Notes: generated by a model not told the origin, from the letters alone. 49,397 nucleotides of DNA from an uncultured Spartobacteria bacterium (GCA_903882875.1 CAIRYQ010000083.1:1-49397); one strand, 5' to 3'; shown: positions 36,929 through 45,283, counted from the first letter of the stretch. Translations and numbers: made by a program.

Positions 36929-37045
36929 GTGGCTCGGGAATTATGGCGATTATCAGCACCCGCCATGCCCGAGGTGGGGTGAGAAATGTCATTTGACGAA
37001 ATGGCAAGATGCCGTGAGTTTTATGTCCTTAACCTTCGCCTTAAC

Positions 37046-37495
37046 ATGCACGACCATCGCCAAGACCTGAAATCCTCCGCAGAACGCCTCGCCGATATTT
37101 TTATCGTATTGCAACGCTCGTTCGTCCTGAACCTCTCGAAAGAACTCGTGCGCGGGAGGCTCTCGTTTCCGCAATTTTTGCTCCTGAGCTTTCTCGCACA
37201 GGAGCCCGAACCGCTCACGATGTCGGAAGTCGCACGCAGGATGAAGCACACGACAGCCGCGGCCACCGGTCTCGTGGACCGGCTTGAAAAGCTATCGCTC
37301 ATTTTCCGCAAGCAGGGACCGAAGGATCGCCGCAAAGTCATGGTTGTGATCTCCGAGAAAGGCCACGCGATGGTGCAGGAGATCCGGCAGGACATGATTC
37401 AAAATCTCTTGCGTTTGATGGAGCATCTCGACGACACCGAGCGCGCCACATGGCTGCGCATCTACGAAAAAATCTTTCCGCACTGCAACCAGTGA
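37046..37495 (+). CDS. MarR family transcriptional regulator
   Basis: A 149-residue winged-helix regulator from the ATG at 37046; an ATG at 36986 would add 20 residues and has a purine-rich stretch upstream, so it cannot be excluded. The HTH runs through LTMSEVARRMKHTTAAATGLVDRLEKLSLIFRKQGPKDRRKVMVVISEKG (about 65-118), with the DRR wing motif. Two CCTTAAC direct repeats sit right before the start. Its TGA overlaps the ATG of the tolC-like gene by one base (37493-37497), so the two are translationally coupled and the regulator probably controls the efflux protein. Confidence 0.92.
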   Translation: MHDHRQDLKSSAERLADIFIVLQRSFVLNLSKELVRGRLSFPQFLLLSFLAQEPEPLTMSEVARRMKHTTAAATGLVDRLEKLSLIFRKQGPKDRRKVMVVISEKGHAMVQEIRQDMIQNLLRLMEHLDDTERATWLRIYEKIFPHCNQ

Positions 37496-38934
37496 TGGGA
37501 ATGCGACCGGCGATTATCTTCGCCACGACCCTGCTGGGCCTGACCATCGCCGATTCCTCGGGCAGGGAAAAAGAACAAAGGCCGGTCGTTCAAAAACACC
37601 ACAGCCTCACTCTCGAAGCCGCAATCAATCTCGCGCTGAAGCAAAATCCGGACGTACTCAAGGCCATCCACGAGATCGAGCGCACCCGCGGGCAGGTCAT
37701 CGAGGTGCGCGCACAGGCACTCCCCACGCTGAAGGCAAACGGCAACTACGCCCAGTACGCCCCGGAACTCGTTCAAACCGGCAGCGTCCCCACACCCGCG
37801 ACCGGTGGAAGCGTCACCACTTCCGCGCTGGAAAAATCCTGGCAGATCACGCTGCAAGTGCAGCAGACGATTTACTCGGGGGGAAAAGTCCTGGCTGCGA
37901 TGAAAATCGCGGAGCTCACCCAGGACAGCAGCCACCAGATGCTTCGTGAAACCGTGGCGACTGTTATCGCGAATGTGCGCACGCAATTTTACACTGCGAT
38001 GCTGAACCGCGAACTCATCACCGTCGCCGAGGAAAGCATCGTGCTGCTCACCGACCAGCTCAAGGATCAGCAGAACCGTTTCGACGCCGGCACCGTCCCC
38101 CGCTTCAACGTCCTCCAGGCCGAAGTCGAACTCGCGAATGCGCAGCCGGATCTTATTCGTGCGAAAAATAACTTCCACATCAGCCGCCTCCAACTCGCCA
38201 AAACACTCGGCCTCGACACGGACGACGAGCCCGACGTGATCGGCTCGCTGCGCATGGCGCCCCGCGAGGTGAACCTCTCCCGCGCACTCATCGCCGCCCG
38301 CAAAAACCGCCCCATTCTCAAGGCCCAGCAAAACACCGTCGCCAGCGGCGAACAGCAAATCACCGTCGCCAAGGCCGGCTGGAAGCCGAGCCTCACCGCC
38401 AGCGCCGGATATGAGCTGGAAAACTCACGCTTCAGCACAGACCTCTCGAAAGTGCAGAACGGATGGTATCTCGGCGTCAACGGCACATGGGCCATCTTCG
38501 ACGGCTTCCAGACCAAGGGCCAGGTGGAGCAGGCCAGGGCCAGTCTCGCCTCTGCAAAAGTGAGCATGGCAGACTCCGTGTTGCAGGTGGAACTCGAAGT
38601 CCAGAAAGCCTACGCTCAGGCAAAGGTCGCCCGCGAGGTCATCGCCAGCCAGACGAAAGTCGTCGAGCAAGCCGAGGAGGCATTGCGTCTTTCCAGAGAG
38701 CGTCTGAATGCCGGCGCCGGCACGCAGCTCGATGTGCTGAACGCCCGCGTCGCGCTCACGAAAGCGCGCACCACGCAGAAGCAATCGCTCTCCGACTACA
38801 ACATCGCCCTCGCCGAATACGATCGCGCCACCGGCGCGGAGACGATCAGCGATCCGACGATCGCGAGATACGAAGTCGCAACGCCCACCGGCCTCTTCGG
38901 CAAGCCACGCCCCGCACTCATCCAGTCCGAATAA
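37495..38934 (+). CDS. TolC-family outer membrane efflux protein
   Basis: A 479-residue outer membrane factor, starting at the ATG that overlaps the marR stop. A short signal-like hydrophobic start (MGMRPAIIFATTLLGLTIA) is followed by two OEP repeats: SLTLEAAINLALKQNPDVLKAIHEIERTRGQ, YSGGKVLAAMKIAE, RFDAGTVPRFNVLQAEVELANAQPDLIRAKN in repeat one; KAGWKPSLTASAGYELEN, WAIFDGFQTKGQVEQARASL and RLNAGAGTQLDVLNARVALTKAR in repeat two. These are the classical TolC helix-hairpin signatures. No membrane fusion protein or inner-membrane pump follows; the next gene is pgeF. Confidence 0.93.
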   Translation: MGMRPAIIFATTLLGLTIADSSGREKEQRPVVQKHHSLTLEAAINLALKQNPDVLKAIHEIERTRGQVIEVRAQALPTLKANGNYAQYAPELVQTGSVPTPATGGSVTTSALEKSWQITLQVQQTIYSGGKVLAAMKIAELTQDSSHQMLRETVATVIANVRTQFYTAMLNRELITVAEESIVLLTDQLKDQQNRFDAGTVPRFNVLQAEVELANAQPDLIRAKNNFHISRLQLAKTLGLDTDDEPDVIGSLRMAPREVNLSRALIAARKNRPILKAQQNTVASGEQQITVAKAGWKPSLTASAGYELENSRFSTDLSKVQNGWYLGVNGTWAIFDGFQTKGQVEQARASLASAKVSMADSVLQVELEVQKAYAQAKVAREVIASQTKVVEQAEEALRLSRERLNAGAGTQLDVLNARVALTKARTTQKQSLSDYNIALAEYDRATGAETISDPTIARYEVATPTGLFGKPRPALIQSE

Positions 38935-38939
38935 GGCAC

Positions 38940-39602
38940 ATGCCAGCAGCCATGCCCGCGTGTCCCTTCGAGACATTTCCGGCGCTCTCGTCCCTCCCCG
39001 TCCTGCACGCCTTCACGGGCCGCGTGCCGGGGCTCGATGTGAAAATTGACCGCGCCGCCGCCCTCGATCGTCTCGCGGATCATCACGGCGAAATCCGCGC
39101 GTACGTCGGCGCGGGTTCGCGCAAATTCATCACAGCCGAGCAGGTTCACGGTGCCGAAGTCCGCACTGTGAACGGCTCGGATTCTGCACCCCTCGCGGGC
39201 ACGGATGCGCTCATCACCGACGATCCCGCCGTGTGCCTCGGCATCTACGTCGCCGACTGCGGCCCCGTGTGGCTCGTGGATCCCGTCCGCCGCGCAATCG
39301 GCTGCATCCACAGCGGACGGAAAGGCACGCAACTCGGCATCGTCACCGCAGCGATCGAGGCGATGGTGAAAAGTTTCGGCAGCGCGCGAGCGGACATCAC
39401 CGCACAGCTCGGCCCCTGCATCCGCCCGCCGAACTACGAGGTGGATTTTGCCGCCGACATCCTCCGCCAATGCCACGAGGCCGGACTCGTCTCCGTCCAC
39501 GACTGCGCCCGCTGCACCGCAGCCGAGACCGGCCGCTATTACAGCTACCGCCGCGAAAAAGGACAAACCGGCCGCATGCTCGCGCTCCTCGCGCTGGCTT
39601 AG
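38940..39602 (+). CDS. pgeF: Peptidoglycan editing factor, multicopper polyphenol oxidase (laccase domain) family
   Basis: A 220-residue PgeF/YfiH (DUF152) protein. Metal ligands fit the family: H70 in AEQVHGAEV, C107 in VADCGPV, H124 in GCIHSGRKGT; the LGPCIRPPNYEVD and final YYSYRREKGQTGRMLALL segments are also diagnostic. PgeF corrects misincorporated residues (such as L-Ser for L-Ala) in peptidoglycan precursors in E. coli; other members act on purine nucleosides. An ATG at 38952 is a possible alternative start. It begins 5 bases after tolC, so it may be in the same transcript. Confidence 0.93.
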   Translation: MPAAMPACPFETFPALSSLPVLHAFTGRVPGLDVKIDRAAALDRLADHHGEIRAYVGAGSRKFITAEQVHGAEVRTVNGSDSAPLAGTDALITDDPAVCLGIYVADCGPVWLVDPVRRAIGCIHSGRKGTQLGIVTAAIEAMVKSFGSARADITAQLGPCIRPPNYEVDFAADILRQCHEAGLVSVHDCARCTAAETGRYYSYRREKGQTGRMLALLALA

Positions 39603-39782
39603 CGCGCCAGAACGGGTGCGAATCAACCTCCACACACCGGACGGTGTGCTGCTGGATTCTCGCGCCGAGGTATCGCAGCCAATTTGCAGCCCGATCATCG
39701 GCAGTGCGGCTCAGTTCCATGCTTCCATTTGCGCGCGCACTTGCCAATTTTCCGCCATGCCTCCAGCGTGAGAGGCCAAGGG

Positions 39783-40628
39783 ATGAAACTCCAGGTCACA
39801 CATCGCACGCGCTACACCTACGCCTCGCCAGTCCGCGAGAGCTTCAATGAAGTCCGTCTCCAGCCTGTCTCAAACGAGCACCAGCGATGTGATTCCTTCC
39901 TGCTGAAAGTGCTGCCCGCCGCGCGTCTGGCGCACTACTCGGACTTCCACGCGAACATCATCCACTTCTTCGAGCTCCCCTCGCCTCACGCCACGCTGCT
40001 CGTCGAGAGCCTCGCAAAAGTGACGACAAAGCCCGTGACGAACAAACCCGCCTCCGCACCCGTACCGCTCGCGGGAATTGCACAGGCCGTTCGTGGCGAA
40101 CGTTGCTTCGATTTTCTGCAGGAGAGCACGCATGTGGAAAAAGGTCCCGAGGCGTGGAGGCTCGCGCTCGATGTCACCGCCGGGTACGACGATGTTTGGG
40201 GCGCATCGCGCGCGATCATGGCGCACATCCACTCGCAGTTCACCTACACGCCGAACGTCACCTCCGTTCACACGCACATGCGCGACGTGCTCGCGGACCG
40301 GCGCGGCGTCTGCCAGGATTTCGCGCACGTCATGCTCGGCATGTGCCGCGCGCTGCACATCCCCGCGCTCTACGTCAGCGGCTATCTCTACAACGGCCCG
40401 CGCGATCATCTCCTCGGCTCACAGGCCAGCCACGCGTGGTGCGAAGTCTTCATCCCCGGCCTCGGCTGGTGCGGCCTCGATCCCACGAACAACCAGCCCA
40501 CCGACGAGCGCTACATCAAGCTCGCCGTCGGCCGCGACTACGCCGACGTGCCGCCCGTACGCGGCCATTACAAGGGCACGACGGATCGGAGGATGGACGT
40601 TGAGGTGCTGGTGACGGAGATCGAATAG
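39783..40628 (+). CDS. Transglutaminase-like family protein
   Basis: A 281-residue cytoplasmic protein (no signal) with the N-terminal Bact_transglu_N domain (QVTHRTRYTYASPVRESFNEVRLQPVS) and a transglutaminase core. The catalytic triad is visible: C177 in RRGVCQDFAH, H217 in SHAWCEVF, D233 in GLDPTNN. Such proteins are usually peptidases or amide hydrolases, often beside circularly permuted ATP-grasp and alpha-E genes. Neither partner is seen here, so the usual proteasome- or peptide-linked role is uncertain. The start is the ATG at 39783. Confidence 0.93.
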   Translation: MKLQVTHRTRYTYASPVRESFNEVRLQPVSNEHQRCDSFLLKVLPAARLAHYSDFHANIIHFFELPSPHATLLVESLAKVTTKPVTNKPASAPVPLAGIAQAVRGERCFDFLQESTHVEKGPEAWRLALDVTAGYDDVWGASRAIMAHIHSQFTYTPNVTSVHTHMRDVLADRRGVCQDFAHVMLGMCRALHIPALYVSGYLYNGPRDHLLGSQASHAWCEVFIPGLGWCGLDPTNNQPTDERYIKLAVGRDYADVPPVRGHYKGTTDRRMDVEVLVTEIE

Positions 40629-40666
40629 CGATGCGGAAAATGCGGATCGTGCGTGCTACGGGCGAG

Positions 40667-40790
40667 GTGACTAGTGACTGGTGAAAAGTGACTGGTACCG
40701 AGATTTGATCGTCGTCGTGAATTTCAGCGCACAAGCCGCAAATCACCTCGGGAGCGCGCCACCAGTCACCATTCACAAATCACCAATCAC
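40667..40790. repeat. Imperfect inverted repeat with 7-base periodic arms
   Basis: Arm one (40667-40696) and arm two (40761-40790) are 30 bases each and match as inverted copies at 24 of 30 positions, with 64 bases between. Each arm is itself a run of heptamers, GTGACT(A/G)-like on the plus strand and its complement in the other arm. The structure could fold into a long hairpin or be a miniature mobile or dispersed intergenic repeat. It lies between the transglutaminase gene and hisC. Confidence 0.75.
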
Positions 40791-40851
40791 AGCCGCAGAG
40801 CACACACTGAGCACTCGCCTTTCGCACGAGCGCCGTTAGCGTGCGCGCCCT

Positions 40852-41958
40852 ATGACCAGCGTCTGGAATTCCGCACATCCCTGGCTCCGCGAACTCGTCT
40901 CGTATGAACCCGGCAAGCCCATCGAGGACGTCGCGCGCGAACTCGGCCTTGCGCCCTCCGACATCATCAAGCTCGCCTCGAACGAAAACCCGCTCGGCCC
41001 TTCGCCGAAGGCGCTCGCGGCGATGCAGGAGATGCTGCTCCGCTCGCACTTTTACCCCGATGGCGGCGGCTACTATCTTCGCGAGGCCATCGCGCAGAAA
41101 GTGGGACTCGCGCGTGAAAATGTGATCCTCGGCTGCGGGTCGAACGAAATCATCGAATTCATCGGCAAGGCATTCCTCAGCCCAGGCGACGACATCATCG
41201 CCGCGCGCCACGCCTTCGTCGTGTACAAGCTCATGGCCACGCTCTTCGGTGCGAACACCATCGAGGTGCCCGATCCGAACTACGCGCACGACCTCGACGC
41301 GATGCTCGCCGCCATCACTCCGCGCACGAAGGAAATCTTCATCGCGAATCCCAACAACCCCACCGGCACCCTCTGCTCGCAGGCGGAGATTGACCGCTTC
41401 ATGGCGCGCGTGCCCGACAGCGTCGTCACCGTCTTCGACGAGGCCTACTACGAATTCCTGCCGAACCCGCCCGACGTGCTCCGCTACGTCCGCGAGGGCC
41501 GCAACGTCGTCGTCCTCCGCACCTTTTCAAAAATCCAGGGCCTCGCAAATCTCCGCATCGGCTACGGCCTCGCGCGCGCCGAACTGATTGATGTGCTGCA
41601 AAAGACCCGCCAGCCCTTCAACGCAAACGGCATCGCCCAGGCCGGCGCGCTCGCGGGCATCCTCGACGACGAGCACCAGCGCAAGACCCGCGAACTCACC
41701 ATCGAGGGCCGCGAGTGGATGCAAAAGGAGTTCGCCGCGCTCGGCCTAGAGTTCGTGCCGAGCCACGCGAATTTCGTCCTCCTCCGCGTCGGCAGCGGCA
41801 AGGCGGTCTTCCAGGCGCTCATGAAAAAGGGCGTCATCATCCGCGACATGACCGCCTACGGCCTGCCCGAATGGATCCGCGTGAGCATCGGCACGATGGA
41901 TCAAAACCGGCGCTTCCTCGCCGAACTGAAAGCCCTCGGCGTGCCGGAAAAAGTGTAG
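40852..41958 (+). CDS. hisC: Histidinol-phosphate aminotransferase
   Basis: A 368-residue fold-type I PLP aminotransferase of histidine biosynthesis. IKLASNENPLGPSPKA at the N-terminus, ILGCGSNEIIEFIGKAFLSPGD, ANPNNPTGTLCS, VVTVFDEAYYEF and the PLP Lys in RTFSKIQGLANLRIGYG (K227), plus the C-terminal GVIIRDMTAYGLPEWIRVSIGT. A TAGCGT -10-like box ends 9 bases before the ATG. No other his genes are adjacent. Confidence 0.95.
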   Translation: MTSVWNSAHPWLRELVSYEPGKPIEDVARELGLAPSDIIKLASNENPLGPSPKALAAMQEMLLRSHFYPDGGGYYLREAIAQKVGLARENVILGCGSNEIIEFIGKAFLSPGDDIIAARHAFVVYKLMATLFGANTIEVPDPNYAHDLDAMLAAITPRTKEIFIANPNNPTGTLCSQAEIDRFMARVPDSVVTVFDEAYYEFLPNPPDVLRYVREGRNVVVLRTFSKIQGLANLRIGYGLARAELIDVLQKTRQPFNANGIAQAGALAGILDDEHQRKTRELTIEGREWMQKEFAALGLEFVPSHANFVLLRVGSGKAVFQALMKKGVIIRDMTAYGLPEWIRVSIGTMDQNRRFLAELKALGVPEKV

Positions 41959-42004
41959 ATGCCGGAGCCTTGTCTTGGGCGTTCCTTTCGCGTAATCGTC
42001 CACC

Positions 42005-42283
42005 ATGCCAGCGACAGCCAGCCAGAAGACGATTGATGTGAAAGAGGCAGTTCAGATTGCCTCTCAGTATCTGCGCAGGCTCATTCATCTGGTTCGACCT
42101 AGGGATATCGGTTTGGAGGAAGTGGAACTTTGCGGAGAGAATTGGGAAATCACACTGAGTTTTACGGAACGTCGCAGCAAAAGCTTGAGTAGCATGCTTA
42201 CTGGTGGAGGGCGCGTGTACAAAAAATTCGGCATCAACAAAACCACAGGCGAAGTCGTGTTCATGCGCATTCGCAAGCCCTAG
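42005..42283 (+). CDS. PepSY-like small protein upstream of a PIN-domain gene
   Basis: A 92-residue protein with a predicted helix (VKEAVQIASQYLRRLI), then GLEEVELCGENWEITLSF, and a terminal strand pair KKFGINKTTGEVVFMRIRK. The helix plus W-x-V/I-T plus TGEV arrangement is like small PepSY-fold proteins. The gene is separated by only 6 bases from the PIN-domain gene, and both have lower GC (47-52% in two 60-base lines counted here, against 63% in a hisC line) than the neighbours, suggesting recent joint acquisition. A role as antitoxin or partner of the PIN protein is inferred from arrangement only. Confidence 0.6.
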   Translation: MPATASQKTIDVKEAVQIASQYLRRLIHLVRPRDIGLEEVELCGENWEITLSFTERRSKSLSSMLTGGGRVYKKFGINKTTGEVVFMRIRKP

Positions 42284-42289
42284 CTGGCT

Positions 42290-42796
42290 GTGCAGTGGCT
42301 CGAGCGACTGATGAAGCGGTATCGCAGCAAGGGGCTGCTCGTGGACACGAACCTCCTTCTGCTGCTCACGATAGGGCGCTGCGACCCGAACCTGATCCAG
42401 AACTTCGTCCGAACGCAGAAATACAACGTCGAGGATTTCGGTCTCCTGTCCCGCTTCGTCGCCTCGTTTCGGAAACATGTCACGACCCCGCATGTGTTGA
42501 CGGAAATCTCGAATCTCACAACCCGCCTCCCTGATCATATCCGGCCCGGTTACTTTACGTCGCTCGTTTCGCACTTCAGCGCATACTTTGAGGAGTCGGT
42601 GCCGTTCAGCACAGCCAGCGGGATGGGCATTTTCGTGAAGTTCGGTCTCACCGATTCGGCGATCACGCACATCACGCGGAACAAGTATCTCGTCCTCACA
42701 GATGACTTCCCGCTGGCGAACTATCTGCAAAGCCAGAAGCAGGATGTGATCAACTTCAACCACCTCCGGCAGATGGCATGGAGCTTCGGCTCTTGA
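42290..42796 (+). CDS. PIN-domain protein (possible RNase toxin)
   Basis: A 168-residue protein from GTG 42290 (an ATG at 42311 would drop 7 residues). PIN-type acidic residues can be assigned: D19 in LLVDTNLLLLL, E72 in LTEISNL, D122 in LTDSAI and D138/D139 in VLTDDFPL. The TTPHVLTEISNL and TDSAI segments fit the PIN-domain ribonuclease fold. PIN proteins are often toxins of VapBC-type modules, but this subgroup is longer than VapC and is paired with a PepSY-like partner. Composition is low-GC relative to flanks. Confidence 0.72.
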   Translation: MQWLERLMKRYRSKGLLVDTNLLLLLTIGRCDPNLIQNFVRTQKYNVEDFGLLSRFVASFRKHVTTPHVLTEISNLTTRLPDHIRPGYFTSLVSHFSAYFEESVPFSTASGMGIFVKFGLTDSAITHITRNKYLVLTDDFPLANYLQSQKQDVINFNHLRQMAWSFGS

Positions 42797-42839
42797 ACAT
42801 GAGACTGCCTTCCGGATACTCATCGTGGGATTGATTCGC

Positions 42840-43169
42840 ATGAATGCGCCCGACCTCCGCGAAAAGGATCTCGCCGCACTGCGCGCCACATTCCGCCGCT
42901 TCCCGTGCGTGCGCGAAGTCCGCGTCTTCGGCTCCCGCGCGACCGGCCACGCCCGCCGCGCATCCGACCTCGATCTCGCCATCTCGGCGCCGGACGCCAC
43001 GGCCCGCGAATGGCACGAACTTGCCGAAGCCCTCGACGCCGCGCCGCTCATCTACGAACTGGATCTCGTGCGCCCGGAACTGACCACCAACGCGCGGCTG
43101 AGGGAAAAGATCGCGCGCGAAGGAGTGGCGATTTACCGGGAGGAGATGACTGGAAAGCGGTGCGGATGA
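42840..43169 (+). CDS. MNT-type nucleotidyltransferase domain protein
   Basis: A 109-residue minimal nucleotidyltransferase (MNT/KNTase fold). The signature GSxATG...SDLDLAI is at residues 31-47: G31-S32, then catalytic D43 and D45. A C-terminal acidic/hydrophobic stretch IYELDLVRPEL supplies the third Asp (about 75). Such proteins are usually encoded next to a HEPN-domain protein and act as the antitoxin by adenylylating it. No HEPN gene is found on either side; it is either an orphan or works with a distant partner. GTG at 42825 would add 5 residues. Confidence 0.82.
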   Translation: MNAPDLREKDLAALRATFRRFPCVREVRVFGSRATGHARRASDLDLAISAPDATAREWHELAEALDAAPLIYELDLVRPELTTNARLREKIAREGVAIYREEMTGKRCG

Positions 43170-43221
43170 AGGACAATTCCGCACTCTGCACCGCGCTCGC
43201 GTGCGCCGACGCGCTGCTCAC

Positions 43222-43314
43222 CCTCCACGCGTCGTGGCCCATGCGGAGTTGTTCGACGAGGCCGGGCTTTTCGCCTGTGAGGTCTTTGGATTCGGAGATG
43301 TCGGACAGCTTCAT
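43222..43314 (-). pseudogene. Remnant of a sulfatase C-terminus
   Basis: On the minus strand the frame starting at 43314 reads MKLSDISESKDL, TGEKPGLVEQLR and a few residues later HDAWR. This matches the last ~30 residues of many sulfatases (a DxSEx-DL-AxxxP-xVxxL-xxxxW pattern). No upstream sulfatase domain exists: the ATG overlaps the YjbQ stop. It differs from the tail of the intact sulfatase at 16379-17950, so it is a fragment of a different, lost sulfatase gene. Confidence 0.5.
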
Positions 43315-43730
43315 TCCCCGATCACGGAGACGCTGATCCCCCGCTGATGCGGGGCCGCGCGGTGCTCGAAAAGGAAGATGCCCTGCCATGTCCCGAGCGT
43401 CATGCGGCCCGCGGCTATCGGGATCGTCTCGCTGGTGCGGGTGAGCACCATGCGGAGGTGTGAGGGCATGTCGTCCGGGCCTTCGGCGGTGTGGACAAAA
43501 TAGTCGCTGTCCTCGGGCACGAGGCGCTCGAAGAACTCGTGCAGATCCGTGCGCGCGGACGGATCGGCATTTTCGTAGATGATAAGCGAGGCGCTCGTGT
43601 GACGGATGAACACCGTCACCATGCCGGTCTTCACATCGCTGTCGCGGACGATGCGCGCGACCTCATCCGTGATCTCGCTCGTGCCCTTGCCCCGGGTGCG
43701 GACGGTGAATGATGCGGTGTGGGCTTTCAT
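43311..43730 (-). CDS. YjbQ/UPF0047 family protein
   Basis: A 139-residue protein from the ATG at 43730. Family motifs: GMVTVFIRHTSASLIIYENADPSARTDL with the metal-binding His, YFVHTAEGPDDMPSHLRMVLT, and LGTWQGIFLFEHR. The YjbQ family is annotated as secondary thiamine-phosphate synthase activity; the physiological role is unclear. Its stop overlaps the ATG of the sulfatase tail remnant, implying a rearrangement just downstream. Confidence 0.92.
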   Translation of the reverse strand: MKAHTASFTVRTRGKGTSEITDEVARIVRDSDVKTGMVTVFIRHTSASLIIYENADPSARTDLHEFFERLVPEDSDYFVHTAEGPDDMPSHLRMVLTRTSETIPIAAGRMTLGTWQGIFLFEHRAAPHQRGISVSVIGE

Positions 43731-43857
43731 GCGAAAGGGGGCGGCAGGTGGTGTGCGGCCGCGCACCTAAGTCCCGAATTTCGCTTCACCAAGTGCGCCG
43801 CGGATCTTGCTCCGGAAAAAGGCATCAGCGTTCCACCGCCGAAGCGCGCCGGGCGGA

Positions 43858-44478
43858 TCATTTCTTCGATTTCAGCGCCTTGTGCTTCGCCTCGATTTCC
43901 TCGGTCTGCGTCTTCAGCAGCGCGGCGACTTTTTCGGCCCACGCCTTCAAATCCGCATCCTGCGCCGCCTTCGCTCCTTTGTCCGCCTCGGCTGCGCCTT
44001 TCTTCGATTCCTTCGCGAACAGATCAAAGTACGCCACGAGCCATTTTTTGTCGTCCTTGTTCATGGAGTCCACCCTCGCGAGCGCGGCTTTGTCAGCCGC
44101 GGTGATGTCGGTCGGGATGGTTCCGGTCTTCGTCTTTTTGTCCACGGCGCCGGGAACGCCGCGCTCCTGAGCCAGAGTCACGCCGGGCGTGTAGAGTTCG
44201 GTCACGTCCCTGCCGATCTTCGCCGCGAAGACAACGAGTTCAGGATCGCCATCATTCATTTTCCCGCGCAACTTCTCCGAGGCTTTCAACTGGAACTGCA
44301 TGGCCTCGGCAATGGTGATGTAGATGCGCGTGTCCGCCGGAGCGAACGGCTTCGGCTTCGTCGGCGCGGCGGTGGCGCTGCTAGCGGCCGGCTTGGTCGT
44401 CGGCGCATTCTGCGCGCCCGCACCGACGGTGAAAATGAGGGAGGCGGTTCCGATAGCGAGGAGGCTGGAGGTTTTCAT
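43858..44478 (-). CDS. Secreted helical protein, DUF4142-like
   Basis: A 206-residue protein from the ATG at 44478 with a signal peptide (cleavage near GAGA, about 22), a Pro/Ala/Thr/Lys-rich linker (~25-48), and a helical part beginning IYITIAEAMQFQLKASEKL. Repeating Ala/Lys/Asp helices and a coiled tail of EEIEAKHKALK resemble the DUF4142 ferritin-like helical bundle, but key residues are not clear. The function is unknown. Confidence 0.65.
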   Translation of the reverse strand: MKTSSLLAIGTASLIFTVGAGAQNAPTTKPAASSATAAPTKPKPFAPADTRIYITIAEAMQFQLKASEKLRGKMNDGDPELVVFAAKIGRDVTELYTPGVTLAQERGVPGAVDKKTKTGTIPTDITAADKAALARVDSMNKDDKKWLVAYFDLFAKESKKGAAEADKGAKAAQDADLKAWAEKVAALLKTQTEEIEAKHKALKSKK

Positions 44479-44812
44479 GGAGGTTGTGTGTGAAAGTCTG
44501 CGGCATTGGAAAACAACATGCCCCCGCCTGCAAGCGCGGAACAGACGAGCACGCGAACATCCGACGTGACTTGCGAAAGCTCCTGCTTTTTCCGAAAACT
44601 CCCGCTTGCCAAGAGCGGAAACGCCCGCCAGATTGCGCGCCCTTTTTCCTGCCGCTGCCATATCCGGCGGGAGACGGGCGAGCTGCCGCGAGGCGTCCGC
44701 CCACGAGGGAAAACAAACACCAAACATGGTTCCTCGTCGGGTCGGTGGCAGCCGGCCTTAATTCATCCGAAGCCTCGGGTGGCGACGACACCGCAAGAAA
44801 AACAGACACATC
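44479..44812. other. Gene-free interval upstream of rplL
   Basis: 334 bases between two divergent genes. I see no rplJ, no other coding frame with recognisable content, and no clear L10-type leader. It must contain the promoters of rplL and of the DUF4142-like gene, but I cannot place them with confidence. Confidence 0.5.
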
Positions 44813-45208
44813 ATGGCAGACATCAACACCATCGTTGAGCAACTCAGCGGACTCACCGTCCTGGAAGTCGCTGACCTCGTGAAGCAGCTCGAAACCAAGT
44901 GGGGCGTGAGCGCCGCGGCACCCGTGGCCGTCGCCGCAGCCGGTGGCGCAGCAGCCGCCGGTGGCGGAGCTCCCGCAGCAGCGGCAGAAGAGAAGACCGC
45001 GTTCGACGTCGTCCTCAAGGAAGCCGGCCCGAACAAGATCAACGTCATCAAGGAAGTCCGCGCAGCGGTCCCCGGCCTCGGCCTCGCCGAAGCCAAGGCT
45101 CTCGTCGAGGGCGCTCCGAAAACCGTCAAGGAAGGCGCGACCAAGGCCGAAGCCGAAGAGATCAAGAAGAAGCTCGAGGCCGCAGGCGCCAAGGTCGAGA
45201 TCAAGTAG
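44813..45208 (+). CDS. rplL: 50S ribosomal protein L7/L12
   Basis: A full-length 131-residue L7/L12: N-terminal dimer domain ([21 protein letters not shown]), Ala/Gly-rich hinge (about 33-58), and the C-terminal factor-binding domain ([47 protein letters not shown]). Unusually it stands alone: no rplJ precedes it and no rpoB follows; a terminator lies about 75 bases after the stop. The ATG has no Shine-Dalgarno, which is notable for a ribosomal protein gene. Confidence 0.98.
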   Translation: MADINTIVEQLSGLTVLEVADLVKQLETKWGVSAAAPVAVAAAGGAAAAGGGAPAAAAEEKTAFDVVLKEAGPNKINVIKEVRAAVPGLGLAEAKALVEGAPKTVKEGATKAEAEEIKKKLEAAGAKVEIK

Positions 45209-45283
45209 TCTCACCCAAAGTGTCGGCAATCCGCCGACATGCGGAACAACCCGGTTTTCGAGCCGGAACGATTCCTTTCACAA

